Positions 1 to 6,344 of a DNA stretch of 8,128 nt are shown one piece after another. The translations under genes were made by a program, and so were the position numbers. Positions within the stretch are counted from its first letter, which is position 1, and each line of letters opens with the position of its first letter. The stretch covers positions 1-8,128 of the forward strand of contig JAGHYP010000117.1 of the NCBI GenBank assembly GCA_017743585.1, read 5' to 3'. Below the pieces are notes generated by a model, which was not told the DNA's origin, made no database searches, and saw only the letters and a list, made by a program, of their open reading frames with translations. This DNA is from Chloroflexota bacterium (lineage in GTDB: Bacteria; Chloroflexota; Anaerolineae; Aggregatilineales; UBA2796).

Positions 1-43
1 ATCTCGCGCTGCGCTGAGGATAGCGAACTCAGGATGCCGAGCG

Positions 44-1282
44 ATGCGATCCGACCTTGACCGCTTGATGGACGAATATCGCCTCGATGCAATCGTGGTG
101 ATCGGCGATGCGACGCCGAACACCTTCCGCGACTACCTGACGGGGCGCGCCAAAACGCACGGCAGCATCTTCAAAAAGCGCGGCGAGCAAGCCGTGATCG
201 TCGTCTCGAGCATGGAAGTAGACGAAGCCGCCAAGAGCGGATTGCGCGTGATGACCTATCACGACTTCGACTTTGCGCTGCTCTACAACCAATTCGGCGA
301 TCAGCCTGCGCGCCTGCGCCGCGAGCTATTCCTGAACTTCCTCCGCAAGCTGGGGATTCGCGGTCGCGTCGGCTTTTATGGCGCGGCCGCTGTGAACGCG
401 CTCTTGCCGAATCTGCTGGCGCTGACCGAGAGCGATCTGGAGATCGCGCCCGCGCTGGATGAAGACGCGCTTGCGCTCTTCGACCGCATGTTCGAGACAA
501 AAGACGCGGCTGAGATCGCCGCTCTGCAGGACGTCGCGCGCCGAACTTGCGAGGTAGTGCGCCGCGCGTGGTCGTTTTTGAGCAATCACTATGCCAGCGC
601 TGACTCCATCGGCAGCCCTGTGGTGGATGAGCGCGGCGAGCCGCTGACCATTGGCGCAGTGCGGCGCTTCATTCAGGCGCAAGAGGCGGCGCTCGGCTTG
701 GAGGATAGTCGAGGCTTCATCTTCGCGCAAGGGCGCGACGCCGGCGTACCGCACAGCGTCGGCGAAGATAACGACGTGCTGGAAGTTGGCCGCGCGGTTG
801 TCTTCGATATCTCTCCGCGCGGCGCGAGCGGCTACTACCACGATATGACGCGCACGTGGTCGCTCGGCTGCGCCGCTGAAGATGTGCAAGCTGCCTACGA
901 TGACGTGATGGCTGCTTTCCGCATGGTGATGGACGCGCTCAAAGTTGGCGAGCCGACCAGCCGTTATCAGATCATGGTGCTGGATTACTTTGAAGGCCGC
1001 GGGCATGCCACACAGCGTAGTCAGCCCGGCACGATGAACGGCTACGTCCACAGCCTCGGCCATGGCATCGGTCTGAACGTGCATGAAGCGCCGACCTTCG
1101 GCGAGAAGTCCAAGCATGTGCTGCGGATCGGCAATGCCTTCACTGTTGAGCCGGGCTTGTACTACCCCGAGCGCGGCTACGGCGTGCGCGTGGAAGACTC
1201 AGTCTACATTGACGAGTCGGGCGCTGTGCAGCGCTTGACCGACTTTCCCTACGATCTGGTCGTGCCGTTGCGCAGGCGTTGA
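44..1282 (+). CDS. M24-family metallopeptidase (Xaa-Pro aminopeptidase/creatinase-like)
   Basis: This 412-residue protein is probably a cytoplasmic metal-dependent aminopeptidase, most like Xaa-Pro dipeptidase/aminopeptidase P, which cleaves peptides with proline in the second position. Residues about 5-140 look like a creatinase-type N-terminal domain. Residues about 155-405 form the pita-bread catalytic domain. All five expected metal ligands can be read: D255 (VVFDISPRG), D267 (YYHDMTRT), H340 (HSLGHGIGL), E369 (FTVEPGLYY) and E384 (GVRVEDSVY). H237 (GVPHSVG) sits where the family has a conserved active-site histidine. The length is normal for the family. The ATG at 44 has AGGA about 9 nt upstream. 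The frame is open to the left edge of the window, so a start further upstream cannot be excluded. No signal peptide or membrane segment is visible. The exact substrate cannot be set from sequence, and other M24 members (creatinase, ectoine hydrolase) remain possible. Confidence 0.93.
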   Translation: MRSDLDRLMDEYRLDAIVVIGDATPNTFRDYLTGRAKTHGSIFKKRGEQAVIVVSSMEVDEAAKSGLRVMTYHDFDFALLYNQFGDQPARLRRELFLNFLRKLGIRGRVGFYGAAAVNALLPNLLALTESDLEIAPALDEDALALFDRMFETKDAAEIAALQDVARRTCEVVRRAWSFLSNHYASADSIGSPVVDERGEPLTIGAVRRFIQAQEAALGLEDSRGFIFAQGRDAGVPHSVGEDNDVLEVGRAVVFDISPRGASGYYHDMTRTWSLGCAAEDVQAAYDDVMAAFRMVMDALKVGEPTSRYQIMVLDYFEGRGHATQRSQPGTMNGYVHSLGHGIGLNVHEAPTFGEKSKHVLRIGNAFTVEPGLYYPERGYGVRVEDSVYIDESGAVQRLTDFPYDLVVPLRRR

Positions 1283-1303
1283 GGCCCTGCAGCGGCTTCA
1301 AGT

Positions 1304-1750
1304 TCACACCTCGACCTTGCGGACGCCGATCACGCGCGGATCAGGCGGCTCGCTCTTCGGCAACATGATCTTTAGCAAACCGCTCTTGAATTCAGCGTCC
1401 GCCTGATCGGCGCGCACAGGTTGCGGCAGCCTGATCGTGCGCGCAAAAGCGCCAAAGCGGCGCTCGCGGCGCAAGAATCGCTCTTCAGGCACGTCTAGGT
1501 CAGGCCTAGTCTCGCCTTTGATGGTCAGTGTGTCGCCTGTCACTGAGATATCGATCTGCTCTGGTTGAATGCCTGAGAGTGGGCCTGCCACGATCACGAT
1601 GTGCGTCTCTGTCTCGTAGATATCAAGCGGCAAGAGCTGCGTGCCGCTCAGCGCTGAAATGCTATCTTCAATTGTGCGCGAGACGGTCTCGCGCAAGGTG
1701 TTCAGCCCTTTGAATAGGTCGAAGGTCTGTCCACTTCTCTGCTCAGTCAT
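1304..1750 (-). CDS. Small heat-shock protein, Hsp20/alpha-crystallin family
   Basis: This 148-residue protein is an ATP-independent holdase chaperone that would bind unfolding proteins in the cytoplasm, usually as large oligomers. The N-terminal arm (about 1-38) leads into an alpha-crystallin domain (about 39-133). The domain carries the diagnostic late motif AEFKSGLLKIMLPKSE (family A-x-x-x-x-G-x-L-x-x-x-x-P-K). The C-terminal tail holds the I-x-V anchoring motif as IGV (about 141-143). The start was set at the ATG at 1750: GAGGA lies just upstream and the product then has a typical length. An upstream TTG at 1768 would add six residues. The gene converges on the M24 peptidase, with 21 bp between the two stop codons and no clear hairpin terminator there. 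No CIRCE-like operator or convincing -35/-10 pair was found upstream, so its heat-shock control cannot be read from this window. Confidence 0.93.
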   Translation of the reverse strand: MTEQRSGQTFDLFKGLNTLRETVSRTIEDSISALSGTQLLPLDIYETETHIVIVAGPLSGIQPEQIDISVTGDTLTIKGETRPDLDVPEERFLRRERRFGAFARTIRLPQPVRADQADAEFKSGLLKIMLPKSEPPDPRVIGVRKVEV

Positions 1751-2085
1751 ACGTCCTCGTCTCAGCAAGTCACAGAGTTATGTCGCTTTCAGTACGCAAC
1801 AGCGCGGGATTAGGTTGCGCGCAGAGCGCTCAGGCTCGCGCTTCTAGCAACGCGGCAGCTGCTACGCCACGCGCCGCTCAAAAAGCACGCGAGGCATTTG
1901 GTCGTGCATGTCCCGGTCGCGGTGGCTGAAGCATCTGGACTGCTGTTCTGCTCGCGGATGTGCTGCGCTATGAGCGCCAGCGCTCGCATTTCCGTCTGAC
2001 CTTGCCGCTGATCCGGCGGTCCACGAGAGGCGCAGTGGGCTTGGATGCCTTCACTCTCTCGGCTGAAGGCAAGGATATCGCAGCT

Positions 2086-2094
2086 TGTTATAAT
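2086..2094 (+). promoter_or_regulatory. Probable extended -10 promoter of the membrane-protein operon
   Basis: TGTTATAAT matches the extended -10 consensus TGnTATAAT exactly. It sits 57 nt upstream of the ATG at 2151, in an AT-rich island inside GC-rich DNA. The -35 position, 16-18 nt upstream, has no good TTGACA match, as is common for extended -10 promoters. Transcription would start near 2101 and give a leader of about 50 nt that begins in a TG-rich run. Its strength and use are inferred. Confidence 0.5.
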
Positions 2095-2136
2095 GTGTAT
2101 GTGTGTGCGAATTGGAATTGTTGTATGATTGAGCGC

Positions 2137-2141
2137 AGGAG
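2137..2141 (+). promoter_or_regulatory. Ribosome binding site fixing the start at 2151
   Basis: AGGAG lies 9 nt before the ATG at 2151, a good Shine-Dalgarno match. It supports this start for the first gene of the membrane-protein operon. Confidence 0.6.
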
Positions 2142-2150
2142 CAGAAGCGC

Positions 2151-2954
2151 ATGAATTCGACCAGTCGGCGCGTGACGAACGTCGGTCTTCTGTTGCTGGG
2201 CGTGCTTGTGATTTTGATCGCCCTCGCCGGCGTCTCCAGCGCGGCGATCAACCCTGCTGTCGGCCTCGGCATGGTCGCCGCTTACTTAGCGCTGGCGCTT
2301 CTGCTTTACAAGCGCGCCGACCTAGGCGCTCTGGCGGCGATCGTTCAGCGCAAGCAAGCGGCCTTGAGCGCTGCCGCGCGCATGAGCGACGCTGCGCGTC
2401 GCGCTTCATTGAACGCCAAACTGCACGCCAAATCGCATCCTGAGGCCAGCTTGGGATCAGAGCTGACGTTGCTGGATATCGGTATGCTGGTGAATGAGCG
2501 GCGCCCTGACGGCAGCTGGGATCGGCGCATTGCGCAGGAGTCCGCCGCGCTTGACGACGCGTTCCTGCAACCTTACGTCAAGCTCTTTGCGCCGCCGGGC
2601 AGCGGCGAGCGCCATATCGCGCTCACTTTTGAGTTCTACGACCGCTCGGGCAGGCTGCAGTTCAGGCACAGCATGGAAGATTATCTGCGCACGGGCGAGA
2701 ACTTGATCTTGTGCGAGCGGCAGCTGGCATTGCGCGGCGCTGAGCAGCCGATGCGCGCAGGCACGTGGGACTTGCGCGTGAAAGTGGACGGCGTCCTGAT
2801 CGGCTTGCACAATTTCAGCATGGCATCTTCGAGCGGCTTGGCGCGCTCAGCGCCGTCCAGACGCTCGTACAGCGCCGAAGGCGACTACGAAGAGGCGCCG
2901 CCAATCAGCCTTGAAGACCTGCTGCGCGAGCAAGCGCGCCGTCGCAACAGATAG
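2151..2954 (+). CDS. Uncharacterised membrane protein with two N-terminal helices and a beta-rich C-terminal domain
   Basis: This is a 267-residue protein of a family I do not recognise. Two hydrophobic helices (about 11-30 and 36-53) joined by a short loop form a membrane hairpin. Positive charges before and after it (SRR; YKR) predict that both ends are cytoplasmic. A charged, Ala-rich, probably helical linker (about 60-100) follows. Next comes a soluble domain (about 102-224) rich in alternating hydrophobic residues, with landmarks LLDIG (107-111), LTFEFYD (158-164), TGEN (181-184), AGTWDLRVKVDG (203-214) and LHNF (219-222). This layout suggests a beta-sandwich or Ig-like fold. A disordered stretch leads to a short tail motif, ISLEDLL (252-258). 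The same landmarks recur in the protein encoded at 3184-4065, so the two are paralogues. The gene leads a three-gene operon, with the next gene 9 nt downstream in the same frame beyond the TAG stop. No catalytic motif is visible. Confidence 0.85.
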   Translation: MNSTSRRVTNVGLLLLGVLVILIALAGVSSAAINPAVGLGMVAAYLALALLLYKRADLGALAAIVQRKQAALSAAARMSDAARRASLNAKLHAKSHPEASLGSELTLLDIGMLVNERRPDGSWDRRIAQESAALDDAFLQPYVKLFAPPGSGERHIALTFEFYDRSGRLQFRHSMEDYLRTGENLILCERQLALRGAEQPMRAGTWDLRVKVDGVLIGLHNFSMASSSGLARSAPSRRSYSAEGDYEEAPPISLEDLLREQARRRNR

Positions 2955-2963
2955 GCGGCTTGC

Positions 2964-3170
2964 ATGGCTCAAGAGAAAGGCTTAGAGCGCCGCCTGAGGC
3001 AGATCGGGCGTTGGCTGCTGATAAGCAACATTATCGGAACTGTCATCTTGCTGATGATCGTCTTGCTGCGCGATGAACTGACAGTTGAGGCTTTTTTCTT
3101 CATCGGCATATGGCTGATCTGGGCAATCCTCATGCTCACGCGCTCTGATATGTTCAGGCGCCGCTTGTGA
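2964..3170 (+). CDS. Small two-helix membrane protein
   Basis: This 68-residue protein has a basic N-terminus (KGLERRLRQIGR). It is followed by two hydrophobic helices (about 17-36 and 43-60) split by an acidic loop (RDELTVE), and ends in a basic tail (MFRRRL). The charge pattern puts both ends in the cytoplasm. It lies 9 nt after the preceding gene and 13 nt before the next. Both neighbours encode paralogous membrane proteins, so co-transcription and a shared complex are likely but inferred. A weak GGCGG ribosome binding site precedes the ATG, and translation may be coupled to the upstream gene. It resembles the membrane hairpins of its neighbours without a soluble domain, and could be a subunit or accessory of the same assembly. 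It is not a recognised toxin or leader peptide. Confidence 0.75.
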   Translation: MAQEKGLERRLRQIGRWLLISNIIGTVILLMIVLLRDELTVEAFFFIGIWLIWAILMLTRSDMFRRRL

Positions 3171-3183
3171 TGGGCTACAAACG

Positions 3184-4065
3184 ATGTCAAACGATCGCAT
3201 ACCGCTGATAGCTTGGATTTTCTTCTCCCTGATCTTCCTGATGGTGGCCGCTTTTCTCAGCAGCAATGCCAGCGCTGTGCTGCGGATAGTTTTCACCCTA
3301 GTTTTCACTGGTTTCATCCTGAGCATGTTGTTCGGCGTTGGCACGCTGATGCGCGGCATCTCAGGCGCCGTGAACACGCTGCTGCAAGAGGCGCAGCGAC
3401 GCGCTGAGCAGATACAACTGGCGCATTGGCGTCCGCGAGTTGCTTACGACGATTACGATGATTACGATGATGATGACGACCTGCGTCCGCGCGTTACGCC
3501 GAAGGAAGTGGCGCGGCGCGCGCTGCGGCGCGCCGGCAGCCAGCCGGACGACTGGTTGCTCTCGCTCGAAGATATCGGTTTGCTCGCCTATCACGGCGAT
3601 GACACGCCCGACGTCGTGCGCTTGAACCCTGTGACAGCCGATACCACACACTTGCGCCCCTTCGCCGTGATTCACATACCGTATAAGCAAGGCAGAGGCA
3701 CGATCGCTTTTGAGCTATTCGATGAACTCGGCACGCGCCGCTTCGTCGCGCGCGAGCTGTATTCGCTGACGCAAGGCGCGAACTTCGTCACGCCGCGCAC
3801 ATATTTGCCTCTGCCGGCTGAGCGCACAAGCGGCATGTGGACGCTGCGCTTGAGCATCGGCAATAAACTGCTCGCTGAGCATGAATTCCCTGTGCGCGCG
3901 CGAGTCGCCATGCCTGCTCGCAACCTGCTGGCAGAGGATGGCGAGGTCGATCCTCGGTTAGCGCGCGCCATCATGGAGCAGGGGGCGCAAAAGAGCGGAC
4001 TCTCGCTCGATGAGCTGCTAGCGGGTCAATCTGACAGCCGCGAGGGCAAAAGCCGTCTGCGTTGA
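3184..4065 (+). CDS. Uncharacterised membrane protein, paralogue of the protein at 2151-2954, with an acidic linker
   Basis: This 293-residue protein starts with two hydrophobic helices (about 7-26 and 31-52), probably a membrane hairpin with the C-terminal part in the cytoplasm. A helical stretch (about 60-82) leads to a strongly acidic run of Asp and Tyr (89-99) and then a basic segment. The soluble domain (about 124-237) repeats the landmarks of the paralogue two genes upstream: LEDIG (128-132), IAFELFD (174-180), QGAN (197-200), LPL (208-210), SGMWTLRLSIG (216-226) and EHEF (232-235). The tail carries LSLDELL (273-279), matching ISLEDLL in the paralogue. The gene starts 13 nt after the 68-residue membrane protein, so the three form one operon. 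No enzyme motif is visible. A beta-sandwich protein-interaction or ligand-binding role is a guess from fold-like pattern only. Confidence 0.85.
   Translation: MSNDRIPLIAWIFFSLIFLMVAAFLSSNASAVLRIVFTLVFTGFILSMLFGVGTLMRGISGAVNTLLQEAQRRAEQIQLAHWRPRVAYDDYDDYDDDDDLRPRVTPKEVARRALRRAGSQPDDWLLSLEDIGLLAYHGDDTPDVVRLNPVTADTTHLRPFAVIHIPYKQGRGTIAFELFDELGTRRFVARELYSLTQGANFVTPRTYLPLPAERTSGMWTLRLSIGNKLLAEHEFPVRARVAMPARNLLAEDGEVDPRLARAIMEQGAQKSGLSLDELLAGQSDSREGKSRLR
3451..3480 (+). repeat. Short in-gene tandem repeat encoding the Asp/Tyr run
   Basis: The 9-bp unit GATTACGAT occurs twice in tandem (3451-3459, 3460-3468) and is followed by GAT/GAC codons to 3480. It encodes the acidic linker of the surrounding membrane protein. 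In-frame units can be gained or lost by slippage without breaking the reading frame, so its length may vary between strains. Confidence 0.7.
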
Positions 4066-4159
4066 TTGAAAGGCTCGCCTGAGCCGCTCGCGACGCGCGC
4101 CTGGAGGGCTTTAGATCGCGTGCTAGGCGGCTGCTTGCGTAGAATACGATTGGCGCGCC

Positions 4160-4528
4160 CTAGTTGCCGCCCAGGAAGCTGCGGACGCGCTCTGCTAGAT
4201 CGCGCAGTGAGAATGGTTTGATTAGATAATCATCCGCGCCGATGTCTTTGGCTGCCTCAACGTCGGCTTCTCGGCTGTTGGTTGAGATGATCACGATCGG
4301 CGGCGACTCGGCGCCATAGTATCGTTTCACAGCGCGGCAGACATCAAAGCCTGTGGCGCCTGGCAAGCCGATATCGAGCAACAGCAGCGCAGGGCGCTCG
4401 CTCAGCGCCAAAGTGAGCGCCTCTGCACCGTCTATTGTGCTGCGCACAGTGTAGCCTTCTGTCTCCAGCTTGCGCTGCACCAAAAACTGCAGACTGCGAT
4501 CATCTTCAGCCAACAAGATATAGCTCAT
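4160..4528 (-). CDS. Single-domain response regulator (CheY-like receiver)
   Basis: This 122-residue protein is just a receiver domain. It takes a phosphoryl group from a histidine kinase and acts through protein contacts, since no DNA-binding or enzymatic output domain follows. The receiver residues are all present: acidic pair D9/D10, phospho-acceptor D52 (LLLDIGLPG), Ser/Thr switch at S82/T83 (VIISTNS), and K104-P105 (DYLIKPFS). The ATG at 4528 lies 4 nt after the stop of the histidine kinase gene, and GGAAGGG sits about 10 nt upstream of it. The two genes are almost certainly one transcript and a cognate pair. The gene ends in TAG and converges on the operon that ends at 4065. A Spo0F-like phosphorelay role or direct protein regulation are both possible. 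Confidence 0.92.
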   Translation of the reverse strand: MSYILLAEDDRSLQFLVQRKLETEGYTVRSTIDGAEALTLALSERPALLLLDIGLPGATGFDVCRAVKRYYGAESPPIVIISTNSREADVEAAKDIGADDYLIKPFSLRDLAERVRSFLGGN

Positions 4529-4532
4529 CCGA

Positions 4533-5450
4533 TCATTGCCCTTCCACGATAGGTAAAGTGAAGAAAAACGAGCTGCCTTGCAGCGGCGCGGAGCGCAACC
4601 ACACTTTGCCGCCGTGTAGCGTCACAAATGACTCCACAATCGTCAGGCCGAGGCCACTGCCTTGGATGCGCCGTTTTCGTGCGTCCTCAGTGCGATAGAA
4701 GCGCTCAAAAATGCGCGCTTGCTCTTCAGGCGCGATGCCGATGCCGGTATCTTGCACCATGACCAGCACAGCAGGCAAGCGCACATCTGCAGGGCTGTTC
4801 TCGGGCAAATCCTCCGCGCGGTCGACTCGCGCCGCGCGCACCAAGAGCGTGCCGCCATCATGCGTATACTTGCTGGCATTCGTCAGCAGGTTGGTGAAGA
4901 CCTGCGCAATGCGATTGCGGTCGATCCACAGCGCGGGCAGGTTGTCAGGAATTTCCAAGATGAGCTGCTGCTTGCGCGCTTGGATGATGCTGCGCACGCT
5001 GTTCAGCGCTTCGTTGAGCGCAGCGCTCAGCGGATGATAGGCGCGGCGCAGCTCAATGCGCCCTGCCTCGATGCGCGTCAAGGCAATGATATCTTTGACG
5101 AGCGCCTCGAGCGACTCAACGCGCTGTGCAATGATTTGCACATATTGACGCCCATCCTCGCTCAACAAGCTGCTCGGATCGTCTTGGAGCATCTCGACCG
5201 CGTTTTTGATGGCGGCGAGCGGCGTGCCAAGCTCATGCGCAACTAGCGAGACGAACTCAGTCTTGGTGCGGTCGAGCGCCAGCTCGTGCGTGGCGTCGCG
5301 GAAGACGAATAGGCGTCCGAGCAGCGCGCCGCTGTAAGTGTGGACAGGTTCGCTATACCAGCGGACGACGCGCCGCGTTGTGCCGCTGATCTCAAATTCG
5401 TAGCTGGCGCTCTGCGCGTAATCGCCGCTGAAGTTGAGCAACACGTTCAT
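4533..5450 (-). CDS. Histidine kinase catalytic part (HisKA-HATPase), downstream of an in-frame stop
   Basis: This 305-residue part of a cytoplasmic sensor histidine kinase holds the end of a PAS domain (about 1-55) and a HisKA dimerisation domain. The phospho-acceptor is H72 in VAHELGTPL; family members usually have SHELRTPL. A HATPase domain follows with the N box (N187/N191 in FTNLLTNASKYT), G1 box (DTGIGI from D234), F box (FERFYR) and G2 box (GSGLGLTI from 264). It is in the same frame as the PAS fragment upstream and is cut from it only by a TAG at 5472-5474. The intact gene would run 6014-4533 and encode about 493 residues. No ribosome binding site precedes the ATG at 5450, so independent translation is doubtful. 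If made, this fragment would have kinase parts but little sensor. It is followed 4 nt later by its likely partner receiver. No membrane helix is present. Confidence 0.85.
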   Translation of the reverse strand: MNVLLNFSGDYAQSASYEFEISGTTRRVVRWYSEPVHTYSGALLGRLFVFRDATHELALDRTKTEFVSLVAHELGTPLAAIKNAVEMLQDDPSSLLSEDGRQYVQIIAQRVESLEALVKDIIALTRIEAGRIELRRAYHPLSAALNEALNSVRSIIQARKQQLILEIPDNLPALWIDRNRIAQVFTNLLTNASKYTHDGGTLLVRAARVDRAEDLPENSPADVRLPAVLVMVQDTGIGIAPEEQARIFERFYRTEDARKRRIQGSGLGLTIVESFVTLHGGKVWLRSAPLQGSSFFFTLPIVEGQ

Positions 5451-5471
5451 GAAGTCAGGCGGCAGGTCAGG

Positions 5472-5474
5472 CTA
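5472..5474 (-). other. In-frame TAG codon interrupting the histidine kinase gene
   Basis: On the minus strand the frame reads VRQLRA, TAG, PDLPPDFMNV with no frameshift. The codon falls inside the second PAS domain, whose first half lies upstream and second half downstream. TAG also ends the receiver gene and the gene at 2151-2954, both at natural protein ends. It is therefore a stop in this genome, which argues against a reassigned codon. A CAG-to-TAG change would be enough to create it. Confidence 0.85.
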
Positions 5475-6014
5475 CGCGCGCAGCTGCCTGACAAAGTCCG
5501 TAAGCGAGCGCCCTAGCACGATGTGGCGCGGCAAATTGAACAGCTGCTCAAACTGTAAGTTCACAGTCACAACCGTGCCGCCAGCGTCTATCATCAGCAC
5601 GGCGTCGTTGGTGCTTTCGAGGATTGCCTCAAGGCGGTCGCGCTCGTGTTGCAAGACGCGCTGTGCATTCAACAAATCGTGAACATCGAACGCACAAGCG
5701 AGGATGTTGCAAATCTGCCCGCCAGCATCACGTATGGGCGTCAGCGAAAGGCGCACAGTGCGCGCTCCGCTACCCGTAAGCTGATCAATCAAGCCTTCCC
5801 AGCTGCGCTGCGCGCGCGCAACTTGACGGAATGCGCGCTCTTGCAAGTGTTGACTCTCGCCACAGGCAAGCGCCGCTAGGCTCTTGCCGGACAGCGCTTC
5901 CGCTGAGCGCCCGTAAAACGCCTGCGCTGCAGCGTTTGCCTGCTTGATGTTGCCCTCAAGATCAAGAATGAGCATTGGAATTGGGGCGTTGCTGAAAAGC
6001 GCGTAGCCATCCAT
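5472..6014 (-). CDS. PAS sensor part of the interrupted histidine kinase
   Basis: This 180-residue fragment starts at the ATG at 6014; an in-frame TGA lies two codons upstream, which limits the start. The first PAS domain covers about 4-110, with the typical opening APIPMLILDLEGNIKQANAAA and YGRSAEAL. A short charged helical linker (about 113-130, NAQRVLQHERDRLEA) joins it to a second PAS domain that begins at LESTNDAVLMID (about 132). This second domain is cut by the TAG after residue 180. No Shine-Dalgarno sequence is obvious, and no membrane helices are present, so the sensor would read a cytoplasmic signal. No cofactor-binding residue can be assigned. In its present form the product would be a kinase-less PAS protein with a broken second domain, so the gene is best read as the 5' half of a nonsense-interrupted kinase. 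Confidence 0.8.
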   Translation of the reverse strand: MDGYALFSNAPIPMLILDLEGNIKQANAAAQAFYGRSAEALSGKSLAALACGESQHLQERAFRQVARAQRSWEGLIDQLTGSGARTVRLSLTPIRDAGGQICNILACAFDVHDLLNAQRVLQHERDRLEAILESTNDAVLMIDAGGTVVTVNLQFEQLFNLPRHIVLGRSLTDFVRQLRA

Positions 6015-6024
6015 TGCTCAAGTC

Positions 6025-6276
6025 CATTTGCTCGGCGTTAGGGCGCGATTTCGTCTTCAGCGAATAACCATGCGCACGCGCAGCGTCTCTTCAAGAACTT
6101 CTTCGTTGCGTCATGCGCGCATCATCGGCGCCTCAGCGCTGACGGTCTTGCCGCGATTGCCAACCAATAGCCGCAGCAAGTTGACCTCGATTTTCGCGAG
6201 CGAGACGCACAGGTTGAGCGCCCTCGCTCTCGCGCTCAAAAGTCAGGTGCCACGAACTCAGCCTCGCAACCTCGAG
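6025..6276 (-). pseudogene. Decayed OmpR/PhoB-type winged-helix DNA-binding domain
   Basis: Reading the minus strand and allowing frame changes recovers the C-terminal effector domain of an OmpR-family response regulator. One frame gives LEVARLSSWHLTFERE then EGAQPVRL (6276 to about 6205). The next frame gives KIEVNLLRLLVGNRGKTVSA (about 6195 to 6135), matching the family pattern E-x-x-L-L-x-L-L-x-x-x-G-x-x-V-S-x-E. After MMRA a TGA (6113-6111) stands where Trp is usual, then RNEEVLEETLRVRMVIR leads to another TGA (6059-6057). A PNAEQ-like piece follows in a third frame, as in the usual end of the wing region. At least one frameshift and two stops make it non-functional. The receiver half was not found upstream. 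It ends just before the histidine kinase and was probably that kinase's former neighbour. The call rests on pattern recognition, not on an alignment. Confidence 0.6.
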
Positions 6277-6344
6277 CGCCGCTTTGTGCGCCGTTCCTCA
6301 TCTGAATCGCGCCCCACTGAGATTCTCTGCCGCGCCCACTGTGC

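Larger units (their letters stand above)
1751..2150. other. Gene-poor interval between divergent genes
   Basis: About 400 bp separate the starts of the Hsp20 gene and the membrane-protein operon. The last 70 bp hold a promoter-like sequence and the ribosome binding site of the next gene. In the rest no frame gives a gene I recognise. A + strand frame at about 1930-2150 reads protein-like for a short part (LLADVLRYERQRSHF) but has a stop just upstream and no matching downstream domain. It may be a gene remnant or chance. Confidence 0.4.

Noticed and set aside
34..60. Eight-codon upstream frame at 34 overlapping the peptidase start
   Set aside because: It is too short to judge, and the sequence before it is outside the window.
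326..1117. 263-codon minus-strand frame inside the M24 peptidase gene
   Set aside because: It is antisense to a gene with all catalytic residues intact; its His/Ala/Arg-rich product is typical of a shadow frame.
4073..4086. Hairpin GGCTC-GCCT-GAGCC after the gene ending at 4065, as a terminator
   Set aside because: The stem is only 5 bp and no T-run follows on either strand, so termination cannot be supported.
4662..5246. 194-codon + strand frame antisense to the histidine kinase
   Set aside because: The opposite strand carries clear HisKA and HATPase motifs; this frame has none.
5472..5474. TAG as a reassigned sense codon
   Set aside because: TAG ends at least two other genes here at natural protein ends, including the receiver right after this kinase, so a general recoding is unlikely.
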